In this document: piece by piece, positions 1 to 8,236 of the stretch | How the letters are laid out: each line of letters opens with the position of its first letter | How positions within the stretch are numbered: position 1 is the first letter of the stretch | NCBI RefSeq assembly: GCF_900110415.1 | Contig: NZ_FODR01000001.1 | Coordinates: 372,001-436,000, forward strand | Direction of reading: 5' to 3' | Length of the DNA stretch: 64,000 bases | DNA from: Mucilaginibacter sp. OK283 | GTDB lineage: Bacteria; Bacteroidota; Bacteroidia; Sphingobacteriales; Sphingobacteriaceae | Position numbers and translations under genes: made by a program | Notes under the pieces: generated by a model | Told to the model about the DNA's origin: nothing | Databases searched by the model: none | Seen by the model: the letters and a program-made list of their open reading frames with translations, nothing else

Positions 1-143
1 TTTTTGCATTGCGGATCAGTAAGTTTTAACTTTTTTTGCAGTTCCATCGCCTTTTCTTCCGGCTTACTGCCGGCTGCAGTTTGGGCGAAGCTTGCTGTTG
101 TTAATCCAATAAACAGGCAGCATAATAAAAGTAATTTTTTCAT
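1..143 (-). CDS. Small secreted protein, N-terminal fragment (cut by window edge)
   Basis: The start codon is at 143 on the minus strand and the frame stays open to base 1, so only the first 47 codons are visible. They encode a lysine start, a hydrophobic core and a signal peptidase I type site (SFA-QT), then a charged stretch beginning AAGSKPEEKAMELQ with a KLKLTDPQ motif. This resembles small Spy-like or DUF4890-like periplasmic helical proteins of Bacteroidota, which is inferred only from the first few residues of the mature part. It is the last visible minus-strand gene and lies about 100 bases downstream of the FG-GAP gene on the same strand. Confidence 0.6.
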   Translation of the reverse strand, partial: MKKLLLLCCLFIGLTTASFAQTAAGSKPEEKAMELQKKLKLTDPQCK

Positions 144-246
144 CTTTTAGGTTTGATTAAAATTGTTCGTTATTTTATTTAAATGTAGTTGGTTTTATTC
201 AAAAACAGGTAAACTGCCAACACATTTTATAAAACAAACTTACAGC

Positions 247-2484
247 TTAATTTGTTTTTGCCGCCATAGGCATACACATTGTCATATCCTGTTTATCAAT
301 AAAAGTTAATTTAGCCAATTGTGTTACTTTATATTGGTCCACGCCTTCTGTTATCCTCAAAAACTGGTTTGGCGTTATGTTTGTAAAATGCTGAACGGTA
401 CCGCTGCCAGCCCATTTTATTTCTATATCGTCAATTATTTTTGCCTGCCCTATGCCAATTTCCTGGCGCAATGGGGATGAGCCAAAGCTTCCGCCGGAGT
501 TTACATCTTTATAAACATTTCTTTTTACACCATTTTCGGTAAATGTTAATTTAATGTGGCTTCCTATTGCAGCCTTATTGGCTTTTACACCATCGAGTTT
601 TAAGCTTATCCAATTGTTATTATTGTTGCGCGGATTAAGGTATAACGAGCTGGTGTACGAATCGCCAATGTAGGCGCCACCCATTTGGGCAAATATATCC
701 TGGTTGCCGGTATTCCTTAAATCTGCAAAGGCAATACCGTGCCCTTTTTGCAGGTTGCCCATGCGCGATGAGGTAGTAATGTCAATAAATTTTTTCCCGC
801 TATCATTTCTGAACATTTTATTGGGAACCAGTGAGCGAAAATCGGGATTGCCTGTTCCAAAATACATATCCAGGTAGCCATCATTATCAATATCGCCAAA
901 GTTGCCCCCCATGCTGTACACCACCTTATCTAAACCAACCTCGCGGGTTACATTGGTAAAAGTACCATTGTGGTTATTGTGGTATAAAAACACATTCCCT
1001 GCATCCGGCACGGCTTTACCTAAAGCTGCCGCGGCGCTGTAATAAGCCAGCGGGCGGTTAAAGTTATAATCGCTCACCAGTACATCCTGCCAGCCATCAT
1101 TGTCATAATCATAAAACCAGGTAGTAAAGGTTCGTTCTTTATTTTGAGCAAAGCCGGCTTTTTGGGTCACGTCTTCAAAATCTACCTTACTCCCTTTAAT
1201 TCCTTTGTTCCTGAGCAGGTATTTGGCACCAGTCATGGTCGAAATAAAAATATCCGGGTAGCCATCGTTATCATAATCGGCAGATGTAACGCCTTTTACA
1301 AATGATACAATATCACAGTGTGCTTCTTTGGTGATATTGGTAAATGTACCGTCGTGGTTATTAATGTACAGCATACAAGTTGATGAATTGCCGTCCATAT
1401 CCTGTGTTGATGTCTCGGTTCCAACAAAAACATCCAGCCATCCGTCGTTATTAAAATCGGCCCAGGTGGCGGTCTGCGTAGGATGAAAATATAACAGGCC
1501 GCTTGGTATGGTTACGTCGGTAAAAGTACCATCCCCATTATTACGCAGCAATGAGCTGGGTTGGTTTCCATAGCCCTTGGTGAGCCAGGCGCCCCTTAAT
1601 ACAAAAAGATCAATATTGCCATCGTTATTATAATCTGTTTGCTGAATATTAAGGCCGCCGGTTATTCCTTTAAGCCCGCTATACTCGGTGCGATCGGTAA
1701 ATGTGCCATCTTTGTTGTTTTCAAAATAATGCATCGGATCGCTCAAGTCCCAGGCCGATGTGATGATATCCAGGTAGCCATCGTTGTTAAAATCGTCAAC
1801 GGCAACCCCGCCAGCGCGGCCATTAACATTAAGGCCAAGGCTTTTGGCAATGTCTTTAAATGGCTTTTGTCCGGCCACACTATCGGCATTCAAACCGGGG
1901 ATTAAAACATTTTTTGGAACCTTTTGAGGGTATTCGCCCAATGTCATGTAGGCAATGTTGAGCAGCCATCTTGATTCCATATCATCGGGATGAACCCTTA
2001 AAATGGTTTTATAAATTTGGATAGCTTTTCTTGATCCTGTTTGAATTTTATGTACCCCATCATTTTTGATTGGGAAAATACATGACGAACCGGTATGGTT
2101 AAGCATGCAGTTACTACGTTCGCCAAGGCGCATATACGCAATACCCACTTCAGACAAGAGCCTGTCCGATGGCATAAACTCCAGCCTGTCTATTATTTTT
2201 TCATAAATACTTACAGATTTTTCTTCCTGCCCTGCCATAAGCAATAACGATGCCTGCGCCGACAACAGGTAGGAATCCTGGTCATTCGGCGGGATTTTAA
2301 CTAACGAATCGCAGTAGGCAATTTTCACCTCCGGGTTAAACGGGTTTGCCATGTTGGTGTTTTTTTTATTCAATTGGTCAAGCATCTCTATCATTTCCTG
2401 GTGCGATGATTTGGGGCTGGATGCTATGATGGTAAAGCCTATTGCTACAATAAGCGTTAGGGCCGCGGCTATTTTTATTTTCAT
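247..2484 (-). CDS. Exported FG-GAP/VCBS repeat protein with TPR-like N-terminus and ASPIC/UnbV C-terminus (CRTAC1 type)
   Basis: The 745-residue product begins with a signal peptide or membrane anchor (about residues 1-22). A helical TPR-like section follows (about 60-190, with a SRWLLNIAYMTLGEYP stretch). Seven calcium-binding-like blades carry D-x-NNDG-x-x-D motifs, such as DDFNNDGYLDI, TDYNNDGNIDL, ADFNNDGWLDV, DYDNDGYPDIF, DYDNDGWQDVL and DIDNDGYLDMY; the last (ADLRNTGNQDIF) is degenerate. The end (about 630-715) fits the ASPIC/UnbV domain. Such proteins form seven-bladed beta-propellers outside the cytoplasm and are common in Bacteroidota, often near SusCD systems. The substrate or partner is unknown. 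No operon partner is evident, as the next minus-strand gene upstream is about 400 bases away. Confidence 0.85.
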   Translation of the reverse strand: MKIKIAAALTLIVAIGFTIIASSPKSSHQEMIEMLDQLNKKNTNMANPFNPEVKIAYCDSLVKIPPNDQDSYLLSAQASLLLMAGQEEKSVSIYEKIIDRLEFMPSDRLLSEVGIAYMRLGERSNCMLNHTGSSCIFPIKNDGVHKIQTGSRKAIQIYKTILRVHPDDMESRWLLNIAYMTLGEYPQKVPKNVLIPGLNADSVAGQKPFKDIAKSLGLNVNGRAGGVAVDDFNNDGYLDIITSAWDLSDPMHYFENNKDGTFTDRTEYSGLKGITGGLNIQQTDYNNDGNIDLFVLRGAWLTKGYGNQPSSLLRNNGDGTFTDVTIPSGLLYFHPTQTATWADFNNDGWLDVFVGTETSTQDMDGNSSTCMLYINNHDGTFTNITKEAHCDIVSFVKGVTSADYDNDGYPDIFISTMTGAKYLLRNKGIKGSKVDFEDVTQKAGFAQNKERTFTTWFYDYDNDGWQDVLVSDYNFNRPLAYYSAAAALGKAVPDAGNVFLYHNNHNGTFTNVTREVGLDKVVYSMGGNFGDIDNDGYLDMYFGTGNPDFRSLVPNKMFRNDSGKKFIDITTSSRMGNLQKGHGIAFADLRNTGNQDIFAQMGGAYIGDSYTSSLYLNPRNNNNNWISLKLDGVKANKAAIGSHIKLTFTENGVKRNVYKDVNSGGSFGSSPLRQEIGIGQAKIIDDIEIKWAGSGTVQHFTNITPNQFLRITEGVDQYKVTQLAKLTFIDKQDMTMCMPMAAKTN

Positions 2485-2888
2485 TTTGGACTGATATGAT
2501 ATTATCTCAAAAGCGGGATTGTTTTAAACACCGGCTTTTAGTTAAATAAAAGAATACTATATGCTGATAAAGTTGGGCGGGGCAAAGCCACTGCCAAACA
2601 AGTTTGCCAATCCGGATTAGGTACTATTAACTATTGTTTGGGTGTATGTAAAAACCCGAAATGTTTTATCATGTCATTGCGGGCGATAGCGTGGCAATCC
2701 CGTCGCAAGCATTGCAGATTTTACATAGTTCGCGATTGCTTCGTTCCTTATAATGACATCGTTTTATTTTGTCACTTTCCAGTTCAGAGCCACCGGAGTT
2801 TACAACTCAGCACAGGCAAAAAAAAACACCTGAATACAACATTAAATAGTAGTTGATGGTATCCTTAACGGATTAAGCAAGAAGAAAA
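2485..2888. other. Intergenic region without a supported gene
   Basis: About 400 bases separate two minus-strand genes. The stretch holds one palindromic repeat element (listed separately) and otherwise unstructured sequence. A short plus-strand frame at 2638-2856 runs through the repeat and is not believed to be a gene. Confidence 0.6.
2671..2759. repeat. Short palindromic intergenic repeat element
   Basis: The left end TGTCATTGCGGGCGATAGCG and the right end GCTTCGTTCCTTATAATGACA are imperfect inverted copies, with GGCAATCCC and its GCGATTGC counterpart inside. Translated, the element gives the MSLRAIAWQS-type spurious peptide that recurs in many bacterial annotations from this class of dispersed intergenic repeat. 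It could fold as a long hairpin in RNA. Its function is unknown. Confidence 0.65.
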
Positions 2889-3437
2889 TTAGCAGGTAAC
2901 CTTAGGCGGTTGCTCAGGAATATCCTGGTAATAGTGCACCAGTGGTTGTACGGGCTGTACAATGTTTTTTTGAATATTTTTTATAGGGCAGCAAAACTCA
3001 ACGTGCGCAAAGGCTACGCTAACGTTATCCTGCATAATGGTTTTGCCATACGGCACGTGGTCTTTTTGTGGTACCGGGATATCTTTAACACCTTTTGCAT
3101 TAAGTACATTTTTATCAACCGGGCGCGTCGTTTCGTAATTAGGAATGCACATCAGGTGTATAGCCGTGCGCGTAACCTTCATTTTTACGTAGTTGTAGTT
3201 GGTGTTGCCAAATTGTATTTGCCCGGCTATGTTTTCAAACCGTTTCCAATCGTGAATATTGGGCAAATCAACAGGTATGGCTATTTCGGTAAGGTCTTTA
3301 ACATCATATAAGCCTTTGCTTACCTGTTGGTTGTAAAATTTATTGGTTTTATAGACCAGGTATTGATGCAACGCCAGTTGCCCGCCAATATTTAGCAGGT
3401 GAATACTTAGCAATAAAAAGGCAACAATCTTTTTCAA
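2889..3437 (-). CDS. Small exported protein of unknown function
   Basis: The 182-residue protein starts at a TTG codon, because an in-frame TAA lies three codons upstream and no ATG intervenes. It opens with KK and a hydrophobic segment (residues 3-20), so it is probably exported or anchored by its N-terminus. The body contains a WKRFENIAGQIQFGNTNYNYVKMK stretch (about 64-88), predicted beta-rich. The last part has a conserved-looking VAFAHVEFCCPIKN segment with two adjacent cysteines and a proline-rich tail ending in cysteine. I do not recognise the family. It is separated from its neighbours by 400 and 267 bases and is probably monocistronic. Confidence 0.6.
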   Translation of the reverse strand: MKKIVAFLLLSIHLLNIGGQLALHQYLVYKTNKFYNQQVSKGLYDVKDLTEIAIPVDLPNIHDWKRFENIAGQIQFGNTNYNYVKMKVTRTAIHLMCIPNYETTRPVDKNVLNAKGVKDIPVPQKDHVPYGKTIMQDNVSVAFAHVEFCCPIKNIQKNIVQPVQPLVHYYQDIPEQPPKVTC

Positions 3438-3704
3438 ACTGATTTATAGGTACAATGATATCTAAAGGTGCAATTTATAAATATGTTTTCAAAATTTATT
3501 ATAACTATAAGTAAATATTAATACCTATTGATTGAATAAGTTGTTGAAATTAATCCTGATTATCAGTTGAAATAGTAAATATGGATTATGTGCCCGGTTT
3601 TCCATATTGATCATAGGTGCGCCCGGTGAATAACTTTAACAGCCGACCGGCTATGCAGCTACATCAAATTTGCATGTGTTTTGCAAATGCTGCTTTACGA
3701 GCGC

Positions 3705-4073
3705 CTATAGTTCTTTCTTCGTGAAGTTTTCAACCAGCGGATTTGGATAATTATCGCTTTGGTCTTCGGCCACATTATCCAGGCATTTAAAATCTTTTTC
3801 AACAAGCAGGTACATCTCACTGCTGTTGTTTTCATAGCCAACACGGTTGGTACTGGTCCATTCAAGCGCCAAAGCGACGGGCATATACATAATAATGGTA
3901 TTATCAGTAAAATCTGCCGTTAAAAATTCCGTTTCTGTACGCTGCAGGGCATATTTAAATGTCCGGGTACCAAATTTGGTACTTTCTTCCAGGTAACCAT
4001 CCCTGTCAAAGGTTTCTACATCGGTTTTGGTAAGGCGATATCGCAGTGAGTTTCCTTTTATCCTGATTTTCAT
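3705..4073 (-). CDS. Conserved DUF7009-like protein co-transcribed with cobA
   Basis: This 122-residue cytoplasmic protein begins MKIRIKGNSLRYRLTKTDVE, a start I associate with a Bacteroidota family called DUF7009; the family name is from memory. It has no signal peptide. The sequence is beta-rich, with the motif MYMPVALALEWTSTNRVGYE followed by a C-terminal CLDN cysteine and acidic residues. It starts 6 bases after the cobA stop codon, so the two genes are almost certainly translated from one mRNA. That context suggests a role in siroheme or nitrite/sulfite reductase biology, for example metal or tetrapyrrole handling. No catalytic residues are obvious. Confidence 0.7.
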   Translation of the reverse strand: MKIRIKGNSLRYRLTKTDVETFDRDGYLEESTKFGTRTFKYALQRTETEFLTADFTDNTIIMYMPVALALEWTSTNRVGYENNSSEMYLLVEKDFKCLDNVAEDQSDNYPNPLVENFTKKEL

Positions 4074-4079
4074 ACTTGT

Positions 4080-4808
4080 TTAATTGTTAACGTTAACCAC
4101 ATCGCCTATAATTATAATAGCCGGATAGGTAAGCTGGTTTTCGGCTGCCATAGCAACCAGGTCTTTAACCTTCCCCCGCGCAGATTTTTGTTTGGGTAAC
4201 GATGCGTGCTGAATAATAGCGGCAGGTGTATGGCCTTTACCCGATGTAACGTAGGCAAGGGCAATTTCGGCCAGCTTTTTCATGCCCATATATATTACTA
4301 CCGTAGCATTGCTTTGCATGGCGCAGGCGAGGTCGGCAGATAGACGGCCATCTTTTTTAGTTCCGGTAACCATCCAAACGCTTTCGCTCACCAGGCGGTG
4401 GGTTAAAGGAATATCCTGAAGGCCGGATGCCTGCATGCTGGTAACACCCGGTATGTACTGTGTAGTTATGCCATGTTGCCGGGCGTAAATTATTTCTTCA
4501 AAGCCGCGGCCAAATATAAACGGATCGCCACCTTTTAGCCTTACCACATTGCCTTTGGTAAAAGCGTAATGCTTTATCAGCTCATGAATAGTTTCTTGCG
4601 GGGTGTAATCGCCATAGGGTTGTTTGCCTACATATACCTTTTCGCAATCATCTTGGCAGATATTCAGTAGCTCTTTATTCGCCAGGTTGTCATATAATAC
4701 CACATTTGCCTGTTGTAATACCTTATATCCCTTCATTGTTATCAATTCCGGGTCTCCGGGACCTGCTCCAAGTACAAAAAGAACCGGATTTTCAATTGTT
4801 TTTTGCAT
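4080..4808 (-). CDS. cobA: Uroporphyrinogen-III C-methyltransferase (SUMT)
   Basis: The 242-residue enzyme transfers methyl groups from S-adenosylmethionine to C2 and C7 of uroporphyrinogen III, giving precorrin-2, the branch point to siroheme and cobalamin. The family motifs are clear: GAGPGDPELITMKGYKVL near the N-terminus (SAM site), VVLYDNLAN, the loop VVRLKGGDPFIFGRGFEE, and GVTSMQASGL with PLTHR. The length is normal for a stand-alone SUMT without fused CysG oxidase/chelatase domains. It is divergent from nirB, with a shared control region of 288 bases. The obvious role here is siroheme supply for NirB. The precorrin-2 dehydrogenase/ferrochelatase gene is not in the window. Confidence 0.95.
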   Translation of the reverse strand: MQKTIENPVLFVLGAGPGDPELITMKGYKVLQQANVVLYDNLANKELLNICQDDCEKVYVGKQPYGDYTPQETIHELIKHYAFTKGNVVRLKGGDPFIFGRGFEEIIYARQHGITTQYIPGVTSMQASGLQDIPLTHRLVSESVWMVTGTKKDGRLSADLACAMQSNATVVIYMGMKKLAEIALAYVTSGKGHTPAAIIQHASLPKQKSARGKVKDLVAMAAENQLTYPAIIIIGDVVNVNN

Positions 4809-5096
4809 ATTTTGAAATTTTGCATCAAAAAATAAGTTTTTAGGCTATTTTATTTTGATGATTTTGTTAAAATGTTAAAATCATTATTTACAATCAACAT
4901 AAATAATGACATAAATTATATCATTAGCACTAAATTAACAATTAAAACATCAATAAACATGATTTATTTAATAAAAAACTTAAAAAAAATTTTTATTTGC
5001 CATTTTTTTGAGTTATAATTGTGATGTAAATGAAATCAGGGTCGTATTTGATTCATTTAAGTTTGAAAATTGCTTTAACATTTAAAAAATTTCGAT
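4809..5096. promoter_or_regulatory. Divergent cobA/nirB control region with two operator-like palindromes
   Basis: This very A/T-rich 288-base region lies between divergently transcribed cobA and nirB. At 4858-4884 there is ATGATTTT, an 11-base spacer, then AAAATCAT: perfect 8-base arms. At 4906-4924 ATGACATAAATTATATCAT is palindromic in 8 of 9 positions of each arm. Either could bind the nearby Crp/Fnr-type regulator or another dimeric regulator, which is inference. No convincing TAnnTTTG promoter box was found for either gene. Confidence 0.45.
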
Positions 5097-7592
5097 ATGT
5101 CAAAACCAACCATTATTGTTGTAGGCAACGGTATGGTGGGCTATAAGTTTTGCGAGAAGCTTTTGGCCAGATCAGCCCAGTTCCAAATAATTGTTTTTGG
5201 CGAAGAGCCCCGTCACGCTTATGACAGGGTGCACCTGAGCGAATATTTTAATGGCAAAACTGCCGATGATCTGTCGCTCTCCACTTTATCGTGGTATGCC
5301 GACAATGGTATCGCGCTGCATTTGGACGATCCTATCCAGGAGATTAACCGTACCGAAAAAACAATCCACTCATTAAAAGGAGTTACTTTAAAATACGATT
5401 ACCTTGTTTTGGCAACCGGTTCATCAGCTTTTGTGCCTGATATTCCGGGGATAGAAAAAGAGGGCGTGTTTGTATATCGTACCATCGAAGACCTGGAGCT
5501 TATAAAAGCCTGCGCGGCCAACGCCAAATCTGGCGCTGTTATGGGCGGCGGCTTGTTGGGCCTGGAGGCTGCTAAGGCGTTGATTGACCTGGGTATCACA
5601 GAAACACATGTTATTGAATTTGCGCCTCGGCTAATGCCAAGGCAAATAGATTCGGCAGGTAGTAATATGCTGCAAATGAAACTAAGCCAGCTGGGTTTAC
5701 ACATTCATTTAAATAAAAGTACAGCAGCCATTGTAGGCGAAAAAAAAATTCAATCATTAAAGTTTAATGACGATAGTCAGCTTGCGGTAGATATGCTGGT
5801 AATATCGGCAGGTATCCGCCCGCGCGACGAGCTGGCAAAACTGGCCGGCCTGCATGTAGGTACCCGCGGCGGCATTGTAGTGAACGAAAAAATGCAAACC
5901 AGCGATGAGCATATTTACGCCATTGGCGAATGTGCCCTATACGAGGGAATGATTTATGGTTTGATTGCGCCCGGTTATGAGATGGCTGATATTGCGGCCG
6001 CTCATTTAACCGCGGCCGACAAGTCTTTTTACGGGTACGACATGAGTACCAAATTAAAATTAATTGGTGTTGATGTAGCCAGCTTTGGCGATGCCTTTAT
6101 TACCGAACCCGATTGCCGCACCATTTTGTTTGAAGATACCCACAAGGGAATATACAAACGCATTAATATTACTAATGATGGGAAGAACCTGTTAGGTGGC
6201 ATTTTAATTGGCGATGCAGAGGCTTACAATATGCTGCTGCAAACGGTTAATAATAAAATTGTATTGCCACCCGATCCGGAAGATTTGATACTGGGATCAA
6301 GAGGCGGGGCGGCAAATGAGGGCGCCGGCGTAATGAACCTGCCCGACGATGCGCTTATCTGCTCATGCGAAGCCGTAACCAAGGGCGCAATCTGCTCGGC
6401 GGTTACCGATGGCGGTGTTGCCAGTATTGATGGTATGAAAAAATGCACCAAAGCCGGTACCGGTTGCGGTGGTTGTGTGCCACTGGTGAAAGATTTAATT
6501 GCCGGTACCCTTAAGGCAAATGGTCAGTATGTTAAAAATGTAATTTGCGAGCATTTTGACTACTCGCGCCAGGAGTTGTTTGACATGGTAAAAATAAATA
6601 AGCTTAAAAATTACGACCTGGTACTTGACCATTACGGTAAAGGCGATGGCTGCGAAACTTGTAAGCCGGTTGTTGCCAGCATCCTATCGAGCCTGTGGAA
6701 CGATGTGATAGTAAAACAGGAAGTAATACAGGATAGCAATGACAGGTTTTTGGCCAACATTCAAAAAGGCGGTACTTATTCTGTAGTGCCACGCATTCCC
6801 GGAGGAGAAATTACGCCCGACAAACTGATAGTAATTGGCCAGGTGGCCAAACGATACGGATTGTATACCAAAATAACCGGTGGTCAGCGTATTGATTTGT
6901 TTGGTGCGCACTTAAGCGATTTGCCATTAATTTGGGAAGAGCTGATAGATGCCGGTTTTGAAAGCGGCCATGCATACGGCAAAGCGCTGCGTACAGTAAA
7001 AAGCTGCGTGGGTAGCACCTGGTGCCGCTTTGGTTTGCATGATAGTGTAACTTTTGCTATTGAGATTGAAGACAGGTATAAAGGTATCCGTGCACCGCAT
7101 AAACTTAAAGGTGGCGTAAGCGGTTGTGTACGTGAATGTGCCGAAGCGCAATCAAAGGATTTTGGGATTATAGCTACCGAAAAAGGCTGGAACCTGTATA
7201 TCTGCGGCAACGGTGGTTCAAAGCCGCAGCACGCACAGTTATTAGCTACCGATATTGATAAAGAAACATTGGTGAAATACCTGGATAGGTTCCTGATGTT
7301 TTATATCAAAACCGCCGACCCGCTAACCCGTACTGCAACCTGGCTTAATAAGCTGGATGGCGGAATGAGCTATCTTAAAAATGTAATTGTAAACGATAGT
7401 CTTGGCCTGGCCGAACAGCTTGAAGAAGAAATGCAGGCGCTTGTAAATACTTACCACTGTGAATGGAAAGAGGTAGTGGAAAATCCAACTATGCGCAAGC
7501 GTTTTGCTCACTTTATAAATGCACCCGAAGAGAAAGATCCAACCGCGCAGTTTGAACCAATGCGCGAACAGGTGAAAGCCAAAGGGTGGTAA
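5097..7592 (+). CDS. nirB: Assimilatory nitrite reductase, large subunit (NAD(P)H-dependent)
   Basis: The 831-residue cytoplasmic enzyme reduces nitrite to ammonium with six electrons from NAD(P)H. An FAD/NAD(P)H oxidoreductase module comes first (about 1-300, with VVGNGMVGYKF and the second dinucleotide site GGGLLGLEAAKAL). Next is a BFD-like [2Fe-2S] domain (about 420-470, CSCEAVTKG then GTGCGGCVP) and a second cysteine pair GDGCETCKP. The NiR/SiR ferredoxin-like and siroheme/[4Fe-4S] domains form the C-terminal third. The siroheme cysteines are present at C637, C643 (C-x5-C) and C677, C681 (C-x3-C), so the enzyme should be active. The length is typical. nirD follows after 80 bases and a shared terminator lies beyond nirD. 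Confidence 0.97.
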   Translation: MSKPTIIVVGNGMVGYKFCEKLLARSAQFQIIVFGEEPRHAYDRVHLSEYFNGKTADDLSLSTLSWYADNGIALHLDDPIQEINRTEKTIHSLKGVTLKYDYLVLATGSSAFVPDIPGIEKEGVFVYRTIEDLELIKACAANAKSGAVMGGGLLGLEAAKALIDLGITETHVIEFAPRLMPRQIDSAGSNMLQMKLSQLGLHIHLNKSTAAIVGEKKIQSLKFNDDSQLAVDMLVISAGIRPRDELAKLAGLHVGTRGGIVVNEKMQTSDEHIYAIGECALYEGMIYGLIAPGYEMADIAAAHLTAADKSFYGYDMSTKLKLIGVDVASFGDAFITEPDCRTILFEDTHKGIYKRINITNDGKNLLGGILIGDAEAYNMLLQTVNNKIVLPPDPEDLILGSRGGAANEGAGVMNLPDDALICSCEAVTKGAICSAVTDGGVASIDGMKKCTKAGTGCGGCVPLVKDLIAGTLKANGQYVKNVICEHFDYSRQELFDMVKINKLKNYDLVLDHYGKGDGCETCKPVVASILSSLWNDVIVKQEVIQDSNDRFLANIQKGGTYSVVPRIPGGEITPDKLIVIGQVAKRYGLYTKITGGQRIDLFGAHLSDLPLIWEELIDAGFESGHAYGKALRTVKSCVGSTWCRFGLHDSVTFAIEIEDRYKGIRAPHKLKGGVSGCVRECAEAQSKDFGIIATEKGWNLYICGNGGSKPQHAQLLATDIDKETLVKYLDRFLMFYIKTADPLTRTATWLNKLDGGMSYLKNVIVNDSLGLAEQLEEEMQALVNTYHCEWKEVVENPTMRKRFAHFINAPEEKDPTAQFEPMREQVKAKGW

Positions 7593-7672
7593 GTTTCAAA
7601 GTAAAAAATCAAAATTCAAAAAGAAGGCCGCATGTTTAATATGGGCGTGTTGTGCTGATAAAATATAATATA

Positions 7673-8023
7673 ATGGAAACAGCGATAGAAATTAAATGGA
7701 TACTGGCCTGTTATGTAGATGATGTACCGGAAAATGGCGGATCGTGCGTAAAGCATGGCGATGAGCAGATTGCTATATTTAATTTTAGCCGCCGGGGCGA
7801 GTGGTATGCAACCCAAAATCTTTGTCCGCACAAACAGCAGATGGCTATTTCGCGGGGAATGATAGGTAGTACCGGCGAAAGTTGTGAGCCGAAAGTTGCC
7901 TGCCCATTTCATAAAAAAGCATTCTCGCTACTTACCGGCGAATGCATTGGCGAAGAGGAGCTGGTTATTAAAACCTATCCTGTAAAGGTTGCTGATGGTA
8001 AAGTATTTGTAGGTATTGCCTGA
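7673..8023 (+). CDS. nirD: Nitrite reductase small subunit, Rieske-type [2Fe-2S] protein
   Basis: This 116-residue partner of NirB has a Rieske fold. I chose the ATG at 7673, giving METAIEIKW; a GTG at 7652 is in frame but adds seven residues unlike the family. Unlike many NirD proteins that have lost the cluster, this one keeps all four Rieske ligands: C51-x-H53 (LCPHKQ) and C77-x2-H80 (CPFHKK). It should therefore carry a [2Fe-2S] cluster and pass electrons within the NirBD complex. It lies 80 bases after nirB and is followed by a terminator hairpin. Confidence 0.92.
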   Translation: METAIEIKWILACYVDDVPENGGSCVKHGDEQIAIFNFSRRGEWYATQNLCPHKQQMAISRGMIGSTGESCEPKVACPFHKKAFSLLTGECIGEEELVIKTYPVKVADGKVFVGIA

Positions 8024-8054
8024 GAAGATGCCGGCAAAGAATTAAAGCTATTTC

Positions 8055-8088
8055 AGGCGGGGATCCAACAGGGTTGCCGCCTTTTTTG
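8055..8088 (+). terminator. Rho-independent terminator of nirBD
   Basis: AGGCGG at 8055-8060 pairs with CCGCCT at 8077-8082 and is followed by a run of T to 8087. The inner CAAC/GTTG can extend the hairpin. It lies 31 bases after the nirD stop. Confidence 0.75.
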
Positions 8089-8149
8089 TACAAATAGGTG
8101 CCCTGTCGTCCTTAAATGGTATTAAGTTCAGGAATTACGAAACGATTTA

Positions 8150-8231
8150 AATATCGAACACTAAATATCCAATATCGAATAATGAAGGAGAAACTTCGGT
8201 GTTTCACATTCATTATTCATTGTTTGGTATT
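8150..8231. repeat. Degenerate copy of an interleaved inverted-repeat intergenic element
   Basis: TATCGAATAATGAA at 8173-8186 is identical to a 14-mer in the element at 28559-28637. The imperfect partner TTCATTATTCA lies at 8209-8219, and a CTTCGGTGTTT segment lies between. It sits between nirD and the regulator gene, whose 3' ends converge here. The function is unknown. Confidence 0.6.
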
Positions 8232-8236
8232 TTATA

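Noticed and set aside
2638..2856. Open frame of 72 codons on the plus strand
   Set aside because: It runs through the palindromic repeat and encodes the typical spurious peptide of that repeat class; no start context or homology.
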